From Planctomycetota bacterium (GTDB lineage Bacteria > Planctomycetota > UBA1135 > GCA-002686595), in NCBI GenBank assembly GCA_011524785.1, contig WTJQ01000385.1, positions 1 through 5,285 of the forward strand: a stretch of DNA of 5,285 bases, written 5' to 3'. The notes below the pieces were generated by a model. The model searched no databases, was not told the DNA's origin, and was given only the letters and a program-made list of their open reading frames with translations. Position numbers and translations under genes: made by a program. Shown piece by piece: positions 1-4,979 of the stretch (positions are counted from its first letter, which is position 1; every line of letters starts with the position of its first letter).

Positions 1-39
1 GGCCTGGGGGGAGGCTGGGCTCCCCCTCGAGCCCAGGCC
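1..39. other. nested, partly exclusive inverted repeats at the left edge
   Basis: GGCCTG at 1-6 pairs with CAGGCC at 34-39, and inside it GGGGGAG at 7-13 pairs with CTCCCCC at 20-26. An alternative hairpin pairs GGGCTC (17-22) with GAGCCC (29-34) and would compete with both. No T-run follows on the plus strand. It may be the terminator of a gene left of the window, or part of a leader upstream of ribF. The edge cuts off the context, so direction and function are open. Confidence 0.35.
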
Positions 40-99
40 CGATTCAGCCCACGGGCCGCGTGGTTTCCACCCACCAGAGCTGCCAGCTCAGACCCCCAC

Positions 100-117
100 C
101 CCCCTCTACTGAGGGGG
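100..117. other. short perfect hairpin upstream of ribF
   Basis: CCCCCTC (100-106) and GAGGGGG (111-117) form a perfect 7-bp stem with a four-base TACT loop, 43 bases before the ribF start. There is no T-run, so it is a poor intrinsic terminator by the usual rule. The purine arm resembles a ribosome binding site but lies too far from the start codon to serve as one. Role unknown. Confidence 0.35.
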
Positions 118-159
118 ACGATCAGCAAGAGCCCAAGTCACACCTCACTCCCGCTTTCC

Positions 160-1101
160 TTGAAGGTCTCCCGCCAAGCCAACGCCCCCCTGCAGCCGCT
201 CGACGGCCGCCCGGCGGTCGTCAGCCTCGGCGTCTTCGACGGGGTGCATCTCGGGCACCAGGCCATCCTCGCCGCCAACCTCGCCGAGGCTGGAAGGCGA
301 GGTGCCGTCCCCACGGCCGTGACCTTCGGGGACCACCCCAAGGCCCTCCTCCTCGGGCGCGCTCCGCGCACCTTGACCACCCTCGAGCACCGCCTGCGCC
401 ACTTCGAGCGCCTGGGCATCGAGCACGCGGTGGTCCTCCGCTTCGACGACGCGCTGCGCGACACCGACGCCCGCGCCTTCGTCGAGGACCTGCTCGTCCG
501 CGGCCTCGGCGCCGAGGCCTTCGTCCTCGGCTTCGACAGCAAGTTCGGCCGCGGCCGCGAGGGCGATCCCGAGCTGGTGCGCGCCCTCGGACACCCGGTC
601 CAGGTCGTCCCCAAGGTCGAGCTGGGCCAGCGCGCGGTCTCGTCCACGGCCATCCGCGAGGCCGTCGAGCTGGGTGACCTCGAGGCGGCCGCCCGCATGC
701 TCGGACGCCCCGTCAGCGTTTATGGCGAGGTGATCCACGGCGATGCCCTGGGCCGCACCCTGGGCTTCCCCACCGCCAACCTCGACCTGGCCCACGAGCT
801 CTCACCCCCGCCGGGCGTCTACGCCTGCCGCGCCGAGATCGATCCCCTGGAGGGCGCAGGCAGCACGCCAGCCCTGCCCGCCGTGGCCAACATCGGCTAC
901 CGCCCCACGGTCACCGGCGAGCGACCCGACCGACCGCGGGTGGAGGCCCACCTGCTGGAGGGCGGCCAGGACCTCTACGGCCGTCACCTCGAGCTCGCCT
1001 TCGTGGCCAAGCTCCGTGACGAGCGGCGCTTCGAGGGGCTCGACGAGCTGAAGGCTCAGATCGTCCGGGACTGCGAGTCGGCGCGGTCCGCGCTCGGCTG
1101 A
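160..1101 (+). CDS. ribF: bifunctional riboflavin kinase / FAD synthetase (RibF)
   Basis: A cytoplasmic enzyme that phosphorylates riboflavin to FMN and then adenylylates FMN to FAD. The 313-residue length is normal for the bifunctional family. The N-terminal nucleotidyltransferase module shows GVFDGVHLGHQ (24-34, with the HxGH signature), FGDHP (56-60), GFDSKFGRGREGD (124-136) and SSTAIR (161-166). The C-terminal kinase module shows GFPTAN (202-207), ANIGYRPT (243-250), VEAHLL (261-266, with the family's catalytic glutamate expected at Glu262) and KLRDERRF (284-291). All key motifs are present, so both activities are likely. The start is TTG: it places the first motif about 23 residues in, as usual, and there is no in-frame ATG, GTG or TTG further left. 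No clear Shine-Dalgarno sequence precedes it, and the frame is open to the window edge, so a longer N-terminus cannot be fully excluded. It converges on the porin pair and has no visible operon partner here. Confidence 0.96.
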   Translation: MKVSRQANAPLQPLDGRPAVVSLGVFDGVHLGHQAILAANLAEAGRRGAVPTAVTFGDHPKALLLGRAPRTLTTLEHRLRHFERLGIEHAVVLRFDDALRDTDARAFVEDLLVRGLGAEAFVLGFDSKFGRGREGDPELVRALGHPVQVVPKVELGQRAVSSTAIREAVELGDLEAAARMLGRPVSVYGEVIHGDALGRTLGFPTANLDLAHELSPPPGVYACRAEIDPLEGAGSTPALPAVANIGYRPTVTGERPDRPRVEAHLLEGGQDLYGRHLELAFVAKLRDERRFEGLDELKAQIVRDCESARSALG

Positions 1102-1116
1102 GCGTTGAGCACGCTC
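1100..1116 (+). terminator. possible weak terminator hairpin at the ribF stop
   Basis: GAGCGT (1100-1105) and ACGCTC (1111-1116) form a perfect 6-bp stem with a 5-base loop that overlaps the ribF TGA. The next bases are C-rich with no T-run, so intrinsic termination would be weak. The strong hairpins at 1244-1307 may instead stop transcripts from both convergent genes. Confidence 0.25.
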
Positions 1117-1243
1117 CCCTAGGCCGCGGGCCGCCTCAGCAGGCGACGCATCGCGAGGGTCTTGCTCGGAACCGGTCGGGCCCAGTCGCGACTCACGCCC
1201 TCAGCGCTCCGCCGTGTCCCGCACCCAGAGTGCCAATACAGAA

Positions 1244-1307
1244 GGAGCCCCCGCGACGCGCGCGAGAGCTCCTTGGATGGTTCAGCCGCGGTGACGCGCA
1301 CCGCGGC
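1244..1307 (-). terminator. tandem-hairpin terminator of porin copy 1
   Basis: Reading leftward from the porin stop there are two stems. The first (1307-1285) has perfect 9-bp arms, GCCGCGGTG and CACCGCGGC, with a 5-base loop. The second (1272-1244) has 12-position arms followed by the moderately T-rich TTCTGTATT. In the minus-strand RNA the second stem is fully paired, with two G-U wobbles. In plus-strand RNA the same positions would be C-A mismatches, which supports minus-strand use. The block recurs after copy 2 with about three differences in 64 bases. Confidence 0.75.
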
Positions 1308-1327
1308 CTATCGCGTCGAGGACGGGA

Positions 1328-2287
1328 TCAGAAGCCGACCTGGAGGCCGACGATGATGCCGTCGATGTCGAGGCCGTCGTTCTTCGTGTACTGAACGCCC
1401 CAGTTGCCGTAGTTGTAGGCAACCTCCATCTGGGTGTCGAACACGGCGTTGTCGGAGTCCTGGTAGCGGACACCGATGGACGACTCACCGCCCAGCGGGA
1501 AGGTCGCCGTCACGGCGTAGGGGCTGGTGTCGGGGGCGAAGGTGGCCTGCGGGATCGCGAGGGCACTGCCGTCGGTGGCACCCGTGAAGGCGCCATCGTC
1601 CTCCCCGATCTGGGCCATCTCGGCCACGACGGTGAACGCGTCGGACGAGTAGGAGAGGTCGATGATCAGCGCGTCGCCGTCGATGCCGTTGTTGTCGGTC
1701 GCCGAGGTGAAGGTGACGCCGCCAGCGATCCCGCCGCCGAAGTCCATGTCAGCGTGCGCGCTGATCCGGTACTCGTCGCCACCAAGGTCGGTGCCGTCCG
1801 CGATGCCGATGCTCCAGTTGAAGCCGTCGCCGCCGCTGAGGGTCAGGCCCTCGTCCCGGTTGACGTAGTGGTAGCCGATGTCGGAGCGCGTCTGGAAGAA
1901 CATGTCACGCTCGTGCTCCATCGAGGAGGCGTTGCCCACGACCTTGTGACGGCCGAGGCCGAGGGTCATGCCGCCCAGGTCCTGCGTGATGTACGCGTCG
2001 AGGAGCGTGCTGCCCTCGAGGTTGTACTCGACGTAGGCGCCGAAGCCGCCGGAGCCGCCGCTCGCCATGATGCGAGCGTTGTTGACGCCGAAGTCAGCGA
2101 CGTCGTTGTCGCTGTTGTTGACGTACCAGATGTCGGCGTAGCCGGAGAAGGACATGCCTTCGTGGTTGTCCACGAGGCTCGAGGCAAGGGTCTCGACCTC
2201 ACGGTCGAGAGCGGACCACTCGTTGCCGTTCGCCAGGGCGGCGCCGGTCAGACTGAGAGCAGTCGCGGTGAAGAGGATGGTCTTCAT
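1328..2287 (-). CDS. porin-like outer-membrane beta-barrel protein, copy 1
   Basis: A predicted outer-membrane channel of 319 residues. Residues 1-19 are a Sec signal peptide (MKTILF..., hydrophobic core, ALA cleavage site before Asn20). Residues 20-42 form a short, probably helical segment (EWSALDREVETLASSLVDN). From about 45 onward the protein alternates polar and hydrophobic residues with Gly- and Asp-rich turns, as in beta-strands, and ends in VGLQVGF with a C-terminal Phe, the usual signal for BAM-dependent barrel insertion. There is no cysteine. By my count about 46 Asp/Glu face 11 Lys/Arg, so it is strongly acidic and may favour cations (inference). The start is ATG at 2287; the frame is open further upstream, but the signal peptide decides. 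A GGAG lies 13 bases before the ATG, a long spacing. The gene is the downstream member of a tandem pair. The general fold looks like OprP/OprO or other Gram-negative porins, but family and substrate are not resolved. Confidence 0.85.
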   Translation of the reverse strand: MKTILFTATALSLTGAALANGNEWSALDREVETLASSLVDNHEGMSFSGYADIWYVNNSDNDVADFGVNNARIMASGGSGGFGAYVEYNLEGSTLLDAYITQDLGGMTLGLGRHKVVGNASSMEHERDMFFQTRSDIGYHYVNRDEGLTLSGGDGFNWSIGIADGTDLGGDEYRISAHADMDFGGGIAGGVTFTSATDNNGIDGDALIIDLSYSSDAFTVVAEMAQIGEDDGAFTGATDGSALAIPQATFAPDTSPYAVTATFPLGGESSIGVRYQDSDNAVFDTQMEVAYNYGNWGVQYTKNDGLDIDGIIVGLQVGF

Positions 2288-2321
2288 GGTTGAGTCAGGA
2301 CTCCAGTGAGAGACAGACAGA
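1787..2321 (-). repeat. 535-bp direct repeat, copy A (5' half of porin copy 1)
   Basis: Identical to 3094-3628 at every base by eye, at an offset of 1307. It covers codons 1-167 of the porin and 34 bases of upstream sequence. The first mismatch inside the gene is at 1786 (g against a at 3093), followed within about 35 bases by a cluster at 1751, 1752 and 1757, then frank divergence. The upstream border is at 2321/3628. Confidence 0.95.
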
Positions 2322-2383
2322 AGAGAATGGGATGGGGCGTCTGTTGCGCGGAGAGCATGCAAGGGTCGGCAGCCCCGTGCCAA
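2288..2383 (-). promoter_or_regulatory. promoter and leader region of porin copy 1
   Basis: On the minus strand this region shares ordered blocks with the same region of copy 2: TTGGCACGGGG (2383-2373; TTGGCATGGGG in copy 2), CCGCGCAAC, CCCCATCCC, and then a pyrimidine-rich stretch with TCTGTCTGTCTCTC. TTGGCA resembles a sigma70 -35 box, but no convincing -10 hexamer is conserved. The shared blocks make this the best candidate promoter/leader; the exact transcription start is not determinable. Confidence 0.5.
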
Positions 2384-2417
2384 CCCCCGAGGACTGGAAT
2401 CCTGGGCAAATCGGGGG
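2384..2417. other. inverted repeat just upstream of the TTGGCA block (copy 1)
   Basis: CCCCCGA (2384-2390) and TCGGGGG (2411-2417) are perfect 7-bp arms. An inner AGGA/TCCT pair (2390-2393 and 2400-2403) can form a smaller stem. It lies 97-130 bases before the porin ATG and abuts the shared TTGGCA element. It could be a protein-binding dyad or, if transcription starts further upstream, a leader hairpin. Confidence 0.4.
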
Positions 2418-2538
2418 TCGCTCATGCCCCCAGAGACCTCCAGGAGGGTGTCCAAGATTCAGGAGACCGCCCCAAACCCCTCCTCTGCAGGACCTAAGGA
2501 CCACCTGCCAGCGCATCGGGCCCTCGATCCAACGCAGA

Positions 2539-2602
2539 GGAGCCCCCGCGACGCGCGCGGGAGCTCCTTGGATCGGTCAGCCGCGGTGACGCGCACCGCG
2601 GC
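2539..2602 (-). terminator. tandem-hairpin terminator of porin copy 2
   Basis: Same architecture as 1244-1307. The first stem is 2602-2580 (9-bp arms GCCGCGGTG/CACCGCGGC, 5-base loop) and the second is 2567-2539 (12-position arms, one G-U wobble in minus-strand RNA, a C-A mismatch in plus-strand RNA). The tail TCTGCGTTGG is less T-rich than in copy 1. Its position between the genes suggests that each porin is mainly its own transcription unit, though some read-through into copy 1 is possible. Confidence 0.72.
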
Positions 2603-2622
2603 TTCTGGATTCTCGAGTGGGA

Positions 2623-3594
2623 TCAGAAGCCGACCTGAAGGCCGACGATGATCGTGTCGGTGTCGCCAGCGGCGGTGTCGAGCATGCTGTACTGCACGCC
2701 CCACATGCCCCAGTTGTAGGCGACGTCGACGGACTCGGTCTCGGCCGCGTCATCGTTGTCCTGCATACGGACGCCGATGGCGGACTCGCCGCCGAGGTCG
2801 TAGGTGACCGCGATGGCCATCGGGCTCGTGTCGTTGTCGAAGATCGCGTTCGGCTGCGCGAGGGCGCTGCCGTCGAACTGGCCCGCAGCCGTGAAGGCGC
2901 CACCGTCCTCACCGACCTGAGCGAGCTCGACGCCGATGCTGAGCGCGTCCATGGCCCAGGCGACGTCCACGATGAGCGCGTCACCGTCGTTGCCAGCGGC
3001 GTCAGTGGCCGACGTGTAGGTCACGCCAGCGGAGATGCCTCCGCCGAAGTCCATGTCGCCGTGGGCGCTGATCCGGTACTCGTCGCCACCAAAGTCGGTG
3101 CCGTCCGCGATGCCGATGCTCCAGTTGAAGCCGTCGCCGCCGCTGAGGGTCAGGCCCTCGTCCCGGTTGACGTAGTGGTAGCCGATGTCGGAGCGCGTCT
3201 GGAAGAACATGTCACGCTCGTGCTCCATCGAGGAGGCGTTGCCCACGACCTTGTGACGGCCGAGGCCGAGGGTCATGCCGCCCAGGTCCTGCGTGATGTA
3301 CGCGTCGAGGAGCGTGCTGCCCTCGAGGTTGTACTCGACGTAGGCGCCGAAGCCGCCGGAGCCGCCGCTCGCCATGATGCGAGCGTTGTTGACGCCGAAG
3401 TCAGCGACGTCGTTGTCGCTGTTGTTGACGTACCAGATGTCGGCGTAGCCGGAGAAGGACATGCCTTCGTGGTTGTCCACGAGGCTCGAGGCAAGGGTCT
3501 CGACCTCACGGTCGAGAGCGGACCACTCGTTGCCGTTCGCCAGGGCGGCGCCGGTCAGACTGAGAGCAGTCGCGGTGAAGAGGATGGTCTTCAT
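2623..3594 (-). CDS. porin-like outer-membrane beta-barrel protein, copy 2
   Basis: A 323-residue paralog of the adjacent downstream gene with the same signal peptide (1-19, cut after ALA), short N-terminal helical segment and beta-barrel pattern, ending in IIVGLQVGF with a C-terminal Phe. Residues 1-167 are identical to copy 1 at protein and DNA level. The first change is Leu168 to Phe, then Ala179 to Gly, and beyond about 187 identity falls to roughly 60%, with two small insertions (near 236 and near 307) giving four extra residues. Conserved islands in the variable part include DGDALI, GEDxGAFT, DGSALA, LGGES and WGVQY, so both halves belong to the same barrel family. It lacks cysteine and is strongly acidic. 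ATG at 3594 is chosen because the signal peptide begins there, although the frame stays open to 3936. Transport substrate unknown. Confidence 0.85.
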   Translation of the reverse strand: MKTILFTATALSLTGAALANGNEWSALDREVETLASSLVDNHEGMSFSGYADIWYVNNSDNDVADFGVNNARIMASGGSGGFGAYVEYNLEGSTLLDAYITQDLGGMTLGLGRHKVVGNASSMEHERDMFFQTRSDIGYHYVNRDEGLTLSGGDGFNWSIGIADGTDFGGDEYRISAHGDMDFGGGISAGVTYTSATDAAGNDGDALIVDVAWAMDALSIGVELAQVGEDGGAFTAAGQFDGSALAQPNAIFDNDTSPMAIAVTYDLGGESAIGVRMQDNDDAAETESVDVAYNWGMWGVQYSMLDTAAGDTDTIIVGLQVGF

Positions 3595-3628
3595 GGTTGA
3601 GTCAGGACTCCAGTGAGAGACAGACAGA
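3094..3628 (-). repeat. 535-bp direct repeat, copy B (5' half of porin copy 2)
   Basis: The partner of 1787-2321, with no mismatch seen over 535 bases, including every synonymous position of 167 codons. Same orientation, offset 1307. Recombination between the two copies would delete 1307 bp and leave one hybrid gene. Confidence 0.95.
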
Positions 3629-3687
3629 GAGATCAGGGATGGGGTCGGTTGCGCGGTGGGGTTGTCCACCGGACGCCCCCATGCCAA
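3595..3687 (-). promoter_or_regulatory. promoter and leader region of porin copy 2
   Basis: On the minus strand it carries TTGGCATGGGG (starting at 3687, 93 bases before the ATG), then CCGCGCAAC and CCCCATCCC, matching the copy 1 region with small indels. The last 34 bases before the ATG are identical to copy 1 and contain GGAG 13 bases from the start codon. The order and spacing of the blocks suggest a shared promoter/leader, but no clear -10 box is seen. Confidence 0.5.
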
Positions 3688-3709
3688 GTGCCGTCTCCGG
3701 CGATTTGGC
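3683..3709 (-). other. hairpin with a GAGA tetraloop upstream of porin copy 2
   Basis: In minus-strand RNA, GCCAA (3709-3705) pairs with TTGGC (3687-3683), and inside it GCCG (3701-3698) pairs with CGGC (3693-3690), closing a GAGA loop that fits the stable GNRA class. The TTGGC arm is also the start of the shared TTGGCA block, so the dyad could act as DNA (operator) or as RNA, depending on where transcription starts. Confidence 0.4.
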
Positions 3710-3776
3710 GTGCTTTTGATTCCGGAGAGTCCTTCGGCGGGGAGGCCGGAACCTTGTCCTTCTTTCTGGCTACTAC

Positions 3777-3836
3777 TGCACATTCCTGATCTCAAGCTGC
3801 ACCCGTGCAGCAACTTAGGTGGGATGTTGCACTGCA
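3777..3836. promoter_or_regulatory. cluster of five TGCA sites with overlapping dyads
   Basis: TGCA occurs at 3777, 3798, 3806, 3828 and 3833. The central GCTGCAC and GTGCAGC (3796-3802 and 3805-3811) form a dyad with a two-base centre. TGCAGCAAC (3806-3814) can also pair imperfectly with GTTGCACTGCA (3826-3836), leaving a two-base bulge. It lies 183-242 bases upstream of the copy 2 ATG. It could be an operator array or a structured RNA; the function is unassigned. Confidence 0.35.
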
Positions 3837-3907
3837 TCGGAAACACTCCAGGAACAGGCTCTGATGCCCTCTGGAGACCTCGATGCTCCCTGGAACGGGC
3901 CGGAGAT

Positions 3908-3921
3908 CCAATGCGCATTGG
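3908..3921. promoter_or_regulatory. perfect 14-bp palindrome, operator-like
   Basis: CCAATGCGCATTGG is a perfect palindrome. Outside it, GGAG (3902-3905) and CTCC (3925-3928) extend the symmetry after short unpaired spacers, giving a 27-bp dyad. Such symmetry is typical of sites for dimeric regulators. It lies 314 bases from the porin copy 2 start and about 200 bases beyond the arfB stop, so its target gene is unclear. Confidence 0.4.
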
Positions 3922-4126
3922 GCGCTCCAGTGACACCGTCCACGCTCAGCGGTGCTCGAGAGGCCCCTCAGTCACTCCTCTGGTGAGTCGCCAGCACATC
4001 GCTGGCCTGAAGCGCAGGCGCGAGCTCCAGACCCCGGACCAGGTCATGGGCATCGCGCCACGACCGCCTCGTCAAAGGGCTCTTCCCAGGCCCCCTAATA
4101 ATACTGTCAGCAGGTTCGCGCTCGGC

Positions 4127-4549
4127 TCAGTCCCAGCCCTTGCGGCGATCGCGCTTGCGCTCGCTCTGGCGGCGCTTCGACTGGAGCCGCCGCTCCTGGG
4201 AGCCTCGGGTGGGCCTCGTGCGCTTCCGTGAGCGCCGGGGGGCCAGAGCACCCTGCAGGAGCTCCACCAGGCGCTCCCTGGCTGCCTCGAGGTTGCGGCC
4301 CTGCTCGCGGTGGGCCTGGCTGCGCACGACGAGGACGCTCCCCTGCACGAGGCGGGAGGCCAGCCTCTCCTTGACGAGCGCCCTTCGACTGGGGCCCAGG
4401 GCCTCGCAGGCGTCCAGGTCCAGGCGCAGCTCCACGGCCGTCTCGACCTTGTTGACGCGCTGACCGCCCGGTCCCGAGGCTCTCGAGGTCCTCAGCTCGA
4501 GGTCCCGGCCGGGGATGGCCAGGCGCGAGCCGATGCGGAGGTCCTCCAC
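4127..4549 (-). CDS. arfB: alternative ribosome-rescue factor ArfB (peptidyl-tRNA hydrolase)
   Basis: ArfB (YaeJ family) enters ribosomes stalled on mRNA without a stop codon and hydrolyses the peptidyl-tRNA. The protein has the release-factor signature SRASGPGGQRVNKV with the catalytic GGQ at residues 28-30, followed by VELRLDL. Its basic C-terminal tail (about 104-140) includes PTRGSQERRLQSK, the segment that in this family occupies the empty mRNA channel. Starting at GTG 4549 gives 140 residues, the usual ArfB length. That start is supported by GAGGG (4559-4555), five bases upstream. An ATG at 4624 in the same frame would add 25 unrelated residues inside the preceding gene, so I reject it. 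The DUF971 stop (4558) is eight bases before the start, which implies co-transcription and possibly translational coupling. It lacks the extra domains of full-length release factors. Confidence 0.95.
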   Translation of the reverse strand: MEDLRIGSRLAIPGRDLELRTSRASGPGGQRVNKVETAVELRLDLDACEALGPSRRALVKERLASRLVQGSVLVVRSQAHREQGRNLEAARERLVELLQGALAPRRSRKRTRPTRGSQERRLQSKRRQSERKRDRRKGWD

Positions 4550-4554
4550 GGGCG

Positions 4555-4559
4555 CCCTC
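4555..4559 (-). promoter_or_regulatory. arfB ribosome binding site overlapping the DUF971 stop
   Basis: GAGGG on the minus strand, five bases before the GTG. Its first two bases are the last two of the DUF971 TGA. It decides the arfB start and suggests that ribosomes finishing DUF971 could re-initiate on arfB. Confidence 0.75.
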
Positions 4560-4887
4560 AGGCCCCCTCGGGGCCCTCTGACGCAGGAGCCGCCGCCGGA
4601 TCGTGCTCGCGCAGGAAGGGCCACGGGAAGATGCCCGTGGAGTGGCCGTCGGCGAAGCGCACCGCGATGGCGTAGGCCCCCACCAGCTCGACGCCGGTCT
4701 GGGTGAGGTCGTCCGGAACGCTCGCGGGGTCCAGGAGGCGCTGCCCGGTGAGCTCGTGCACGCAGTGGGCGCAGGGGCAGAGCCTCCTCAGCTGGGCGGC
4801 CGTGTAGACCGTCGAGGCCCCGTCCTGCCAGTCCAGCTGGATCCTCGTGGGGTCCTTGCGGCCGATGCGGAGGGGTGTGGCGGTCAT
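4558..4887 (-). CDS. DUF971 / gamma-butyrobetaine-hydroxylase N-terminal-like protein
   Basis: A stand-alone small domain of 109 residues. It shows the family pattern: a WQDG strand (20-23), LRRLCPCAHCVHELTG (33-48), an LVGAYAIAVRFADGHSTGIFPWPFLR core (68-93), and a low-complexity tail. Cys37, Cys39, Cys42 and His82 correspond to the three Cys and one His that bind zinc in the same domain of eukaryotic gamma-butyrobetaine hydroxylase, so a metal site is likely. No catalytic dioxygenase domain follows. In bacteria this domain is also found linked to the Mrp/ApbC iron-sulfur carrier, but the function of the free form is not established. I chose ATG 4887 (MTATPL...) because the conserved region begins soon after. 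GTG 4893 and ATG 4950 are in frame, and none of them has a convincing ribosome binding site. It lies 92 bases after tRNA-Phe and directly before arfB. Confidence 0.92.
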   Translation of the reverse strand: MTATPLRIGRKDPTRIQLDWQDGASTVYTAAQLRRLCPCAHCVHELTGQRLLDPASVPDDLTQTGVELVGAYAIAVRFADGHSTGIFPWPFLREHDPAAAPASEGPEGA

Positions 4888-4979
4888 GGTCACGGTTGCG
4901 AAGCGCGTGTCCGGAGCCCGCCCATGGCCGGCCGCACCGCCGACGCCCATTTGCGGCTTCTAGAAGAGGCCCGCAGGGA

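Larger units (their letters stand above)
3710..4126. other. gene-free interval between arfB and porin copy 2
   Basis: No credible coding region on either strand. Open frames crossing it show no family motif and are either upstream extensions of the porin or antisense to arfB. By eye its GC content is lower than in the flanking genes. It contains a cluster of TGCA dyads (3777-3836), a perfect 14-bp palindrome (3908-3921) and a hairpin with 6-bp arms GCCAGC/GCTGGC (3990-3995 and 4001-4006). It may hold the distal control region of porin copy 2, the arfB terminator or an unannotated small RNA; none is demonstrated. Confidence 0.5.

Noticed and set aside
1..159. FMN riboswitch upstream of ribF
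   Set aside because: The conserved FMN aptamer blocks are not present and the leader in the window is short. The hairpins seen do not match that fold.
60..795. Open frames in other phases and on the minus strand over ribF
   Set aside because: Arg/Pro- or Ala/Glu-rich shadow translations without motifs; the ribF frame carries all family motifs.
1119..1301. Short minus-strand open frame in the ribF-porin gap
   Set aside because: It overlaps the terminator hairpins, has no ribosome binding site and resembles no known protein.
2368..2383. Sigma54-like promoter (TTGGCACG then TGC) upstream of porin copy 1
   Set aside because: The GG-to-GC spacing is one base too short and the copy 2 equivalent lacks the -12 GC, so it does not meet the strict sigma54 pattern.
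2617..3600. Long plus-strand open frame antisense to the whole of porin copy 2 (a similar one at 1754-2293)
   Set aside because: Val/Ala/Asp-rich translation mirroring the codon bias of the real gene. The minus-strand product has a signal peptide and barrel features, while the antisense frame has none.
3595..3936. In-frame upstream extension of porin copy 2 (and 2288-2455 for copy 1)
   Set aside because: The extensions are unrelated to each other except just before the ATG and would bury an excellent signal peptide inside the protein.
3656..4231. 191-residue plus-strand open frame
   Set aside because: No recognisable domain, low-complexity tail, and its 3' part is antisense to arfB. It looks like a chance open frame in GC-rich DNA.
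4957..4966. 10-bp palindrome CTTCTAGAAG between tRNA-Phe and DUF971
   Set aside because: The loop is too small for a good RNA hairpin and no T-run follows, so I do not call it a terminator.
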